Origin: Paraktedonobacter sp035294465
Lineage (GTDB): Bacteria; Chloroflexota; Ktedonobacteria; Ktedonobacterales; Ktedonobacteraceae
Length of the DNA stretch: 64,000 bases
Reading direction: 5' to 3'
NCBI GenBank assembly: GCA_035294465.1
Contig: DATGKW010000054.1
Location: forward strand, 1-64,000
The position numbers and the translations under genes are program-made. Under the pieces are notes generated by a model. That model had not been told where the DNA came from, made no database searches, and was given only the letters and a program-made list of their open reading frames with translations. Numbering within the stretch: the stretch's first letter is position 1; each line of letters opens with the position of its first letter. Below, in pieces: positions 1 through 7,618 of this stretch.

Positions 1-231
1 GACCTTTGCGAGACTCTCCAGAACCTGCGGGGAAACGGTGATCTCGCGGCCCTGCTCCAAACCCGTATACCAGGTCACTCCGATGCCTGCTACTACTGCC
101 AGTTCCTCTCTGCGCAACCCCGGCGTTCTGCGCCGTGAACCACCAGGCAACCCTACGGCTTCGGGCGATAGGCGTTCTCGCCGCGTGCGTAAGAAGTGCG
201 CCAGTTCTTTCCGGCGTTCCTGATCGTTCAT
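1..231 (-). CDS. XRE-family (MmyB-like) transcriptional regulator, N-terminal part
   Basis: This is the first 77 codons of a DNA-binding regulator that runs off the left edge of the window. The translation begins MNDQERRKELAHFLRTRRE and continues with an RRRTPGLRREE stretch and then GVTWYTGLEQGR, the helix-turn-helix signature of the MmyB-like XRE family, in which a HTH is followed by a ligand-binding PAS-like half that is outside the window. The ATG at 229-231 follows a GAGGGA ribosome-binding sequence. It is divergent from the dehydrogenase gene at 349, with about 117 bases between the starts. In this family the regulator usually controls the divergent oxidoreductase, which is an inference here. 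The family call is secure; the target is not. Confidence 0.85.
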   Translation of the reverse strand, partial: MNDQERRKELAHFLRTRRERLSPEAVGLPGGSRRRTPGLRREELAVVAGIGVTWYTGLEQGREITVSPQVLESLAKV

Positions 232-348
232 ACTCGTCCCTCACCGATCCTGTCAGTTTTTATACCACGATAATCTCCCTTCTGGTTAAGCGACCAGAGG
301 TCTGGCATCATTGTATCACGACATATCGAACTAGAAGAGGATTTCATA

Positions 349-1176
349 ATGGAAGAGTCCATCGAGAGCAGCCAAAATAGATCTCGTTCTGCCCTGTTGC
401 AGGGACAGGTGGTGTTGATTACTGGAGCGAGTCGGGACATTGGCGCGGCCACCGCTCTTCTCCTTGCCAGGCATGGAGCGGCGATCGGCGTCAATTATCA
501 TCAACATGCTGAGCGGGCGCAAGCAGTTGTCGAGTCCATTCGGGCATCTGGTGGGCGTGCCATGACCATCGGGGCCAGTGTAGAGAACGCGCAAGAGGTC
601 GAGGCCATGGTGCAGCAGGTAGAACAGGAGTTGGGACCAATCGATACGCTGGTTCTTAACGCCATCGCCCGCAGCAGGACCGCCGACCCGACAGAGACGC
701 GCGGTTTATCAACCTTCAACCTGTTTCTCGACTCTACCTGGGAGCAGTACCAGCATGGCGTGATGCGCCTCCTGGCTGGAGTCTATGTGCCAGCGCGCAT
801 CGTCGCTCCCTTGATGGTTGAGCGCGGTCATGGCAATCTCATCGCCGTCAGCAGCACGCTTGCGCGCGCTCCCTATAGTGGTGCAGGCGCTGTGGCCGCT
901 GGCAAAGCGGCCGTCGAAGCGCTATGCAAGGCGCTTGTGCCGGAATTGGAGCCGTATGGCATTCGCGTGAACGTGGTGGCACCAGGTGCAGTCAAGACCG
1001 AGGCTTCGGCCCCCTATATTCAAGCACGCAGAGAAGCCATCAGCCAAGCGCTGCCGTTGCGACGTGTTGGCCAGCCCGAAGATGTCGCCGCTGCTATCCT
1101 GCTCCTGGCCTCGCCCCAGGCCAGCTATCTGACCGGCAACTACCTGGCCGCTGGCGGTGGCAATTACCTGTCTTGA
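349..1176 (+). CDS. Short-chain dehydrogenase/reductase (SDR) with atypical active site
   Basis: The protein has 275 residues and a full SDR fold: the NAD(P)-binding TGASRDIG motif near residue 26, a LNA stretch in place of the NNAG motif, and a C-terminal GQPEDVAAAILLLASP segment typical of the FabG-like classical SDRs. The usual catalytic YxxxK is not intact: Lys is present in AVAAGKAAV but the Tyr position four residues before it is Val. Ser of the triad is probably in AVSSTLA. The enzyme may therefore be inactive as an oxidoreductase, use another residue, or be annotated from a diverged lineage. It lies divergent from the MmyB-like regulator at 1-231, a common regulator/target pairing. 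The substrate cannot be told from sequence. Confidence 0.85.
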   Translation: MEESIESSQNRSRSALLQGQVVLITGASRDIGAATALLLARHGAAIGVNYHQHAERAQAVVESIRASGGRAMTIGASVENAQEVEAMVQQVEQELGPIDTLVLNAIARSRTADPTETRGLSTFNLFLDSTWEQYQHGVMRLLAGVYVPARIVAPLMVERGHGNLIAVSSTLARAPYSGAGAVAAGKAAVEALCKALVPELEPYGIRVNVVAPGAVKTEASAPYIQARREAISQALPLRRVGQPEDVAAAILLLASPQASYLTGNYLAAGGGNYLS

Positions 1177-1199
1177 TGGTAATGGCGAGAAAGAGATAT

Positions 1200-1990
1200 G
1201 AACAGCACACGGGAAATACCCAGGTCACACGAATGATCGTGGACTGGGAGGGTATGGCGACCGAATTTCTGGCGAGGTTGCACGCCGAAGGACGCCGTGT
1301 GGTGACCATCTTGCAGACCAATCAGTATCGGGATCTCTCCTCGTTTTCTGACGCGGGGACTTTTGTGCCCTTGAGCACTGATGCCCACGGACACGTCTTC
1401 CGCGAAGTGGCCCCGGCTCGTATTACCTTGCCACGTGAGGACCATCCTGACAACCCTCTGTGCTTGCAGGTAGCCCTCATCCGCGACTTGCGCAGGACGG
1501 TTCCGGTTCGGCCTGACCCAGAAGAGGCAGAGGTCCCGGCACGGTGGGACAGCGATCTCCCTCCTGATGAGCGGACCTGGTGGCGTGAGGGCTGGTAAGC
1601 CACAGCTGCGCCTGCGCAAGAAACGATTGCCAAACTCATCCCCATTGTGACGGCACAAGAAACTCCGACCATCAATGCGATCGAGCTTGCGCAGACCTCC
1701 ATTCATCGCTGGCCTGCGCAGGAAAAGGTCATCAAGGATTATCTTCTCCCCTTGGGGTTGGATACGAATCACGGCTGCGCCAGGATCGCGGTAGAGAATT
1801 CGGAAGTCGCCAAAAGACGAGCACGCCTGGAACAACGTCTCACTCGGCTCAAGCAATGGGCACAGAGCGCAGGCAAGCGCGAGGCCCAGGCCAGCCGACG
1901 GCGGGAGCGGCTCCGCATTGCGCACAACCAGCGCAGTATGGAAGAGGACCTTCTACTGTGGATCAGTCCATACCACCGAACCAAAAGAAA
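1200..1990 (+). pseudogene. Transposase remnant with an in-frame stop
   Basis: One reading frame carries recognisable transposase sequence on both sides of a stop codon at 1596-1598. Before the stop: WEGMATEFLARLHAEGRRVV, then AAGT-free but coherent protein ending WWREGW. After it: RWPAQEKVIKDYLLPLGLD followed by NSEVAKRRARLEQRLTRLK. These blocks are typical of a large DDE-type transposase family in Chloroflexota and Actinobacteria. The frame is unchanged, so a single CAA-to-TAA or CAG-to-TAG type nonsense change is the simplest explanation (usual context GWQAT). The N-terminal catalytic part is missing and homology fades near 1950-2000, so the copy is truncated at both ends. Boundaries are approximate. 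Confidence 0.7.
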
Positions 1991-2627
1991 GGGCTACAGC
2001 TCACGTAGGCTACCTGTCTTTCTCTCGAAAACCATTCCGACCCCAACTGGCTTCCCTTACCATATTCCTCGTATCGCCGTTCGTGTGCATACGCTCATCA
2101 CTAACCCCTGTCCGGAGTATCCAGATGCCGATACCACGGACTGCATGCCAGGGTTATATGGCCACTATCCACCGCTGAACGGGTAGCTAAAGCCTCAGAT
2201 CATTTGATGATCATGGCTTGGAGGACGTTGAATGCCCTCTTTACTACTATGAGTCATCCCAAAACATGGCATGAGGACGGGCCGGGCACCCGCCTGCCAG
2301 TGCTGTGGAGAGCCTATCTCTGCTGGAAGATTTCGGTCCGCTGGAGCTTGCACGCAGCTTGAAGCGCGGCCTGCTGCGTCTGAGGTCTGGTGACCAGCGT
2401 TCGGCGTGGGTATTGGCTGTTGTTGTTCCTCCAAAGCGGGACAATTACAGATGCTCTTTTCTCCACCTTCGTTGTTCGGTTGTTTAGAACGGATATGCCC
2501 TAGCAAGACTCGGAACATCTCTTGTGGGAAAAGAAATCATATGCTATGATTAAGCACGAAATGGCTACTATGCCCAGTAGACAAAAATAGAGAAGCCGAT
2601 GCTTTCTCTAGATAAAGAGGAGTACAG
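1991..2627. other. Gene-free stretch between transposase remnant and hemB
   Basis: No convincing protein-coding frame was found here. A small perfect hairpin (six-base arms, three-base loop) lies at 2198-2212. The open frames present have no recognisable motifs and look like chance readings of decayed mobile DNA. The last hundred bases contain the hemB promoter candidate and, at 2602-2617, an imperfect palindrome centred on TCTAGA just before the ribosome-binding site. Confidence 0.5.
2522..2550 (+). promoter_or_regulatory. Candidate sigma-70-type promoter for hemB
   Basis: TTGTGG at 2522-2527 and TATGAT at 2545-2550 are separated by 17 bases. The -10 box matches the consensus at five of six positions, the -35 only at three. 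It lies about 78 bases before the hemB start, which has a strong AGAGGAG ribosome-binding site. A prediction by eye only. Confidence 0.35.
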
Positions 2628-3686
2628 ATGACAAACGTTCAGAATCTTACTGATCACACCATCTCAGGTCTGGTCTCTTCCTATTTTCCCGGTGCGTTTC
2701 CCCTTGTTCGTCTCAGGCGCACGCGTCAGGATGCGCGTATGCGGGCTTTAGTGCGAGAGACCCGCCTTCATATCGATCAGCTAATATATCCAATATTTGT
2801 GGTGGATGGCGTTTCTCATCCCCAGGCTATAGCCTCTATGCCTGGCATTATGCAATGGCCAGTTGAGGAAGTAGCGCGGGAAGCAGAACGGACAGCACAA
2901 CTGGGCATCAAAGTCATTATGTTGTTAGGCGCTTCATCTGAGAAGGATGAGATAGGTTCACAGGCATTTGCCTGTGATGGTGTAATGCAGAAAGCGATTC
3001 GTACTCTCAAAGCTGAGATACCTGATCTGTGTATCATCGCAAACATTTGTCCTTGCACTTTTACTAGTCATGGTTATTGTGGCATTGTCAAGGATGGCAT
3101 TGTGCAAAATGATGACACTCTACAGCTACTTGCACAAGCTGCAATCTCGGTGGCAGAAGCGGGAGCTGATATAATTGCACCATCTGATATGATGGATGGA
3201 CGCGTCGGGGCAATTCGCCAGGTACTCGATCAATACGGGCATGCAAATACGCCAATCATGTCTTATTCTGCAAAGTTTGCCTCGTGTCTCTATGGCCCCT
3301 ATCATGAAGCAATGAAGTCAACATCCTCACCGCTGGCACAAGATGCCCATGTTGGCAATATCAGTGTCGGTCATCAACTCGACCCCGCGAATGCTCGTGA
3401 AGCCATGCGCGAAGTCGAGCAGGATATCAACGAAGGCGCTGATATAGTCATCATCAAACCGGCTCTGCTGTACCTGGATGTTATTCGTCGAGTGCGTGAA
3501 CGTTTCGACGTTCCCATTGTTGCCTATAACATCGGCGGTGAATATTCCATGCTCAAACTCGCGGCTCAACAGGGGTGGGTTGATGAGCGCCTCATCGTGG
3601 AGGAATCTTTAACGGCGATCTTACGAGCTGGAGCTGACATGATCATTACCTACTGGGCACTCCAGGTAGCAGACTGGCTAGCATAG
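2628..3686 (+). CDS. hemB: Delta-aminolevulinic acid dehydratase (porphobilinogen synthase)
   Basis: HemB condenses two 5-aminolevulinate molecules to porphobilinogen, the first common step of tetrapyrrole synthesis, in the cytoplasm. The 352-residue protein has all key parts: Zn-binding Cys at about 141, 143 and 151 (ICPCTFTSHGYC), the A-site Lys at 216 in SYSAKFAS and the Schiff-base Lys at 277 in IIKPALLYLD. Length is normal with an N-terminal extension of about 15 residues. AGAGGAG lies just upstream of the ATG. What is odd is its place: it stands alone, without other haem genes, directly ahead of an exporter and NRPS-associated genes in the same direction. It could be the housekeeping gene at the cluster border, a second copy giving protection to a product that hits HemB, or a recruited enzyme. 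Function is certain, role in the locus is not. Confidence 0.95.
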   Translation: MTNVQNLTDHTISGLVSSYFPGAFPLVRLRRTRQDARMRALVRETRLHIDQLIYPIFVVDGVSHPQAIASMPGIMQWPVEEVAREAERTAQLGIKVIMLLGASSEKDEIGSQAFACDGVMQKAIRTLKAEIPDLCIIANICPCTFTSHGYCGIVKDGIVQNDDTLQLLAQAAISVAEAGADIIAPSDMMDGRVGAIRQVLDQYGHANTPIMSYSAKFASCLYGPYHEAMKSTSSPLAQDAHVGNISVGHQLDPANAREAMREVEQDINEGADIVIIKPALLYLDVIRRVRERFDVPIVAYNIGGEYSMLKLAAQQGWVDERLIVEESLTAILRAGADMIITYWALQVADWLA

Positions 3687-4017
3687 CAGAGCTAACTCGT
3701 CGGGGCCTGATCCCATATGCTCAGCCGATTTGAGAAAGGTCTTGAGAGCGCCACAATAGGGCAGGTTGCGCTCAAAGCGCTACAATAAAGCGAGCTGATA
3801 GATAACGATGGTCCCCAACGCTTCGCGTTGGGGAGTCACGACGTCTCTGGTGGGCACTACTCGCGGTGTTTCTGATGCCACTGTCCACTTCGACCCACAG
3901 GGTCGTACTATCGATGACCATAGCCCGAAGGCTTTCCCATACTCAAAATATGTGAAAAGCTTTTTCTGCCCATCTCAGATATCTTCCGCAAACTATTCTC
4001 TAAAAAGGGGAATAACC
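3687..4017. other. Intergenic region with several hairpins
   Basis: No gene is seen in these 331 bases. The region contains a perfect ten-base hairpin (3812-3834), a six-base-arm hairpin (3891-3905, CGACCC/GGGTCG) and a short AGCC-CGAA-GGCT hairpin near 3921-3932. None is followed by a T run, so these are not ordinary terminators. The open frame leading into the exporter gene is not used: a better start with AAAAGGGG upstream lies at 4018. Confidence 0.5.
3812..3834. repeat. Perfect hairpin, possible IS200/IS605-type end
   Basis: Ten-base arms (TCCCCAACGC and its reverse complement) around a TTC loop, followed by AGTCAC. Right ends of IS200/IS605-family elements carry such hairpins a few bases before the cleavage site, and a CCCATACTCAA string about 110 bases on could be a cleavage site. 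No tnpA or tnpB is present, so this would be an orphan end. The hairpin is certain, the assignment is weak. Confidence 0.35.
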
Positions 4018-5838
4018 ATGAATAGCAAAAGAGGAGTTCTCTCCTTGCACAGGCGTCTCTCTGTGTTCCGCCCTAAGACCCTCCTTTCCCTCTATCAACG
4101 CTCTATCAAATTGTATTTTTCCTTGCTCGCTCATTATCTCTTGAGACGTAAGAAAATCTTATTTTTGCTCTCTGGTATGTTCCTGGCAAATATGACTCTT
4201 CAGCTTGTTAGCCCTCTGGTGCTACAAAAATTTATTGACATGGCCATAAGCCAGCAGCCCCTACGCATACTTATCTTTACGGCATTAGTATTTATCGCTT
4301 TTACTCTCATGAGCCAGGTACTCAACGTCTGGTCAAATTACTGGGGAACGAATATCGGGTGGCAGGCAACAAACGAACTCCGTATAGATCTGTTGAGGCA
4401 TTGTTTTATTCTTCCTTTACGTTTTTACAGCACACATACTCCTGGTGAGATGATCGAGCGTATTGATGGTGATACAAGCAAGATGGCGACTTTTTTCACG
4501 CAGTTTACGCTCCAGATTGTAGGGAACTTGCTTCTTTTGATGGGTATTATCTTCATTCTGCTTTGCATTGATTGGCGAGTCGGACTGGGTTTGGGCTGCT
4601 TCGTACTCCTGGCTTTTATCGCTTTTTTCACGATCCGGCGGAAGGCGCAGCCGCTCTGGCGGCAGCAGCGCCAGGCCAGTGCAGATATCTATGGATTTCT
4701 AGAGGAACACCTAGCAGGTACTGAGGATATTCGTACAAACGGTGCGACTCCCTATACGCTGCGCAGTTTCGCCTTATGGCTACGAGCGTACTATCGCGCT
4801 ACGCGGCGCGCAGGTTTGGCAACAGCTCTATTAATCAATACCTCTGTACTCTTTATCACCGTTGGAACCGGTGTAGCTTTCACGATAGGCACGATTCTCT
4901 TTATTCGGCATGTCTTCTCATTCAGCACAGTCTATCTTATCTACTATTACACAGCCATGTTGGTTCGCCCAATTGACGCAATCACGCAACAGTTCGACGA
5001 TTTGCAAAATATTGGTGCTTGCAGTCAGAGAGTACAAGAGATTTTGCAAACACCAGCCGAGATGTTTGAGGGTTCTAAACTTCTTGACCTGGAAGGACCC
5101 GTTCAGGTGCGTTTCGAGCATGTTTCATTTAGCTATACGCCAGGTGTCCCAGTTCTCCACGATCTGACCTTCACTTTGCCAGCAGGTCATCGGCTCGGCA
5201 TACTCGGTCGCACTGGGAGTGGAAAAACGACGATTACCAATCTGCTCTTGCGTTTTTATCGGCCTGATGGTGGAACGATCTACTTCGCTGACCAGGATAT
5301 CGAGACACTTCAACTGGATGCGTTCAGACAATCGATTGCCATTGTCACCCAAGATGTCCATTTGTTCAATGCCACGATTCGCGATAACCTGACATTTTTT
5401 GACTCCTCTCTTCCTGATAGCCTGGTTCAGGAAGCATTGCATCTGATGGGATTAGACGAATGGCTTAAAACGCAGCCAGCTGGCTTAGATACAATGCTAG
5501 AATCGGGAGGTGGCGGGTTATCAGCGGGCCAGGCGCAGCTACTAGCCTTTACACGAGTCTTTTTGAGGAATCCCAAAATCGTAATTCTCGATGAGGCCTC
5601 TTCTCGTCTTGACCTCGCGACCACGCGCAAGCTGGAAATGGCAATGGAGACGCTTCTGAAAGGTCGTACTGCGATTATTATTGCCCACCGTTTGATGACG
5701 TTGGCGCGAGCCGATGACATTCTCTTGCTAGAGGATGGTCGGATACAGGAATTTGGCTCACGCGAAGATCTGCTCACTCAAAGCGATTCGCGTTTTGCTC
5801 AATTAATGCACTCTGAAGTGAAAGAGGTTCTATTATGA
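4018..5838 (+). CDS. ABC exporter subunit 1 (transmembrane plus ATPase, catalytically complete Walker B)
   Basis: A 606-residue half-transporter of the multidrug/peptide exporter type: about six membrane helices in residues 40-320 and a nucleotide-binding domain from about 365. Walker A is GRTGSGKTT near 397, Walker B is VILDEASSRLD near 525 with the catalytic Glu present, and the H-loop reads IIIAHRL. The signature motif is LSAGQ instead of LSGGQ. The next gene encodes a partner with the opposite pattern, so the two probably form a heterodimer with one working and one degenerate ATP site. The gene overlaps its partner by four bases (ATGA). Start chosen at 4018, after AAAAGGGG, rather than an in-frame upstream ATG that would add 70 unlikely residues. 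Probable role: export of the NRPS product and self-protection. Confidence 0.92.
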   Translation: MNSKRGVLSLHRRLSVFRPKTLLSLYQRSIKLYFSLLAHYLLRRKKILFLLSGMFLANMTLQLVSPLVLQKFIDMAISQQPLRILIFTALVFIAFTLMSQVLNVWSNYWGTNIGWQATNELRIDLLRHCFILPLRFYSTHTPGEMIERIDGDTSKMATFFTQFTLQIVGNLLLLMGIIFILLCIDWRVGLGLGCFVLLAFIAFFTIRRKAQPLWRQQRQASADIYGFLEEHLAGTEDIRTNGATPYTLRSFALWLRAYYRATRRAGLATALLINTSVLFITVGTGVAFTIGTILFIRHVFSFSTVYLIYYYTAMLVRPIDAITQQFDDLQNIGACSQRVQEILQTPAEMFEGSKLLDLEGPVQVRFEHVSFSYTPGVPVLHDLTFTLPAGHRLGILGRTGSGKTTITNLLLRFYRPDGGTIYFADQDIETLQLDAFRQSIAIVTQDVHLFNATIRDNLTFFDSSLPDSLVQEALHLMGLDEWLKTQPAGLDTMLESGGGGLSAGQAQLLAFTRVFLRNPKIVILDEASSRLDLATTRKLEMAMETLLKGRTAIIIAHRLMTLARADDILLLEDGRIQEFGSREDLLTQSDSRFAQLMHSEVKEVLL

Positions 5839-7616
5839 GGTATAATAGATATATTTGGAAATTAGCAACGTTCCGTCCATTTACATATCTCAGTATCTTT
5901 TTTATTAAATTTCTTGTATTCTGTGTGTATGTGCAGGGGATTGGCTTTATCTATTTGTTCTTTTTCAATAGTCTGCCTGATTATGTACATACTTATCGGC
6001 TCATCTGGAGCGTGATTATTCTGATCATTACACTCCCATTTGTGCGAGCTGTAGTAGTTTCCATTGACATTGCACAGGAGATTACCCTGCTGTTCTCTAT
6101 TGGAGCCTTAATCCGCCAGGCGCTACTTGAACACATTTTGAGTCAACCCGCTGCCAGGGCAGTTCCTGGATCGCCAGGCGAGGCGATCGTTCAGTTTCGT
6201 GATGATATTGATCAGATAGCAAACTTTATGGATAATCTAACCTTTGCTTTCGCCTACTTTCTCTTCGGTATCTTTGCTGTAATCGAAATGCTCAGAATCA
6301 ATCTGTTCATTACATTACTGGTACTGACGCCGCTGATTCTCCTCTTCACCGGTGCAAGAATCGCGCAGCGCCGTATTGTTACGTACCGCAAAGTGAGCCG
6401 CCGCGCAGCTGCCGCAATTACTAATTTTATTGCGGAAATGATCGGCGCAATCCAAGCAATAAAAGCGGCTCATGCTGAGTCGCCGGTCAGCCAGCATCTT
6501 GAAAAACTCAATGATGTGCGTCGCCAATCGGCGCTCCATGAACTGCTTTTTAGTTCCAGTATCCGTTCGGTGTTTTCCAGTACCGGAAATATTGGTACGG
6601 GTTTAATACTGCTTGCGGCTAGTGCAGCAATTCAGAATCATTCGTTTACAATTGGAGATTTCGCGCTTTTTGCATATTACTTGAGTTTTATGACTATGCT
6701 GTTTAATCGCATGGGGGTTATATTTACTGACTACAATCAGACTGGAGTATCTTTCGAACGGCTCACTCATCTTTTGCAAAATGAAGCATCTCCCGATATT
6801 CTTGTGAGGCATAGCAGGATCGCATTGCAAGATCCGCTGCCGCAGGTCGAAGTCCCCATCCGTCATCCACAGGATCGTCTGGAATGCGTGAGGATTGTAG
6901 ATCTCTGCTACTCTTATCCAGGAACACAGCGAGGTATCGCCAATATCTCTCTCACGCTGAAACGTGGTTCACTCACGGTTGTCACAGGGCGTATCGGCGC
7001 AGGTAAAACAACTCTCCTCCGTGTTCTGTTGGGAGTTCTGACTCCGCAGGGCGGCGCGATCTACTGGAATGATGAACGGGTAGTCGATCCCTCAACATTC
7101 TTTGTACCGCCCCGCAGTGCCTATACCGCCCAGGTTCCCTTGCTTTTTAGTGGGACTCTCAAGGAGAATATCCTGCTCGGACTTCCTGAGAAAGACAATG
7201 GAATAGATCTGGCGGAGGCGTTGCATCTGGCAGTACTGGAGGAAGATATCAAGAGTTTAGAAAAAGGCATCGAAACTGTTATTGGACGGCGCGGTGTCAA
7301 GCTTTCCGGTGGGCAAAAACAACGAGTAGCAGCCGCGCGTATGTTTGTGCGTAATCCAGAGTTGCTTGTTTGCGATGATCTTTCTAGCGCTCTTGATATT
7401 GAAACAGAAACGATTTTTTGGGAGCGAGTACAAAACTATGGGAAACGCTTCGAGGTCGAACCAACCTTTCTGATTGTTTCTCATCGGCACTCGGTGCTTG
7501 CTCAGGCAGATCAGATCTTGTTGTTAAAAGATGGACGATTGGAGAGTCAGGGAACGCTCAGTTCTTTATTAAAGAGTAGCGAGGAAATGCGCCAGATCTG
7601 GGGTGTGGATGAGTAG
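5835..7616 (+). CDS. ABC exporter subunit 2 (transmembrane plus ATPase, degenerate Walker B)
   Basis: A 593-residue half-transporter, partner of the preceding gene. The membrane part spans roughly residues 10-320 and the ATPase part begins near 350. Walker A is GRIGAGKTT near 384, the signature motif is the canonical LSGGQKQR, and the H-loop reads LIVSHRH. Walker B reads LLVCDDLSSALD, where Asp stands at the position of the catalytic Glu. In a head-to-tail dimer, the site built from subunit 1 Walker motifs and this LSGGQ would hydrolyse ATP, while the site built from this Walker B and the LSAGQ of subunit 1 would not. This asymmetric design is well known in heterodimeric exporters such as TM287/288 and BmrCD. 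ATGA overlap with subunit 1 indicates translational coupling. Confidence 0.92.
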   Translation: MRYNRYIWKLATFRPFTYLSIFFIKFLVFCVYVQGIGFIYLFFFNSLPDYVHTYRLIWSVIILIITLPFVRAVVVSIDIAQEITLLFSIGALIRQALLEHILSQPAARAVPGSPGEAIVQFRDDIDQIANFMDNLTFAFAYFLFGIFAVIEMLRINLFITLLVLTPLILLFTGARIAQRRIVTYRKVSRRAAAAITNFIAEMIGAIQAIKAAHAESPVSQHLEKLNDVRRQSALHELLFSSSIRSVFSSTGNIGTGLILLAASAAIQNHSFTIGDFALFAYYLSFMTMLFNRMGVIFTDYNQTGVSFERLTHLLQNEASPDILVRHSRIALQDPLPQVEVPIRHPQDRLECVRIVDLCYSYPGTQRGIANISLTLKRGSLTVVTGRIGAGKTTLLRVLLGVLTPQGGAIYWNDERVVDPSTFFVPPRSAYTAQVPLLFSGTLKENILLGLPEKDNGIDLAEALHLAVLEEDIKSLEKGIETVIGRRGVKLSGGQKQRVAAARMFVRNPELLVCDDLSSALDIETETIFWERVQNYGKRFEVEPTFLIVSHRHSVLAQADQILLLKDGRLESQGTLSSLLKSSEEMRQIWGVDE

Positions 7617-7618
7617 TG

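Noticed and set aside
2195..2518. Minus-strand open frame of 107 codons before hemB
   Set aside because: No recognisable motif, low-complexity composition and overlap with the promoter side of hemB; probably chance.
3808..4017. Upstream in-frame extension of ABC exporter subunit 1
   Set aside because: The extra residues come from the hairpin region, and a clear ribosome-binding site marks the start at 4018.
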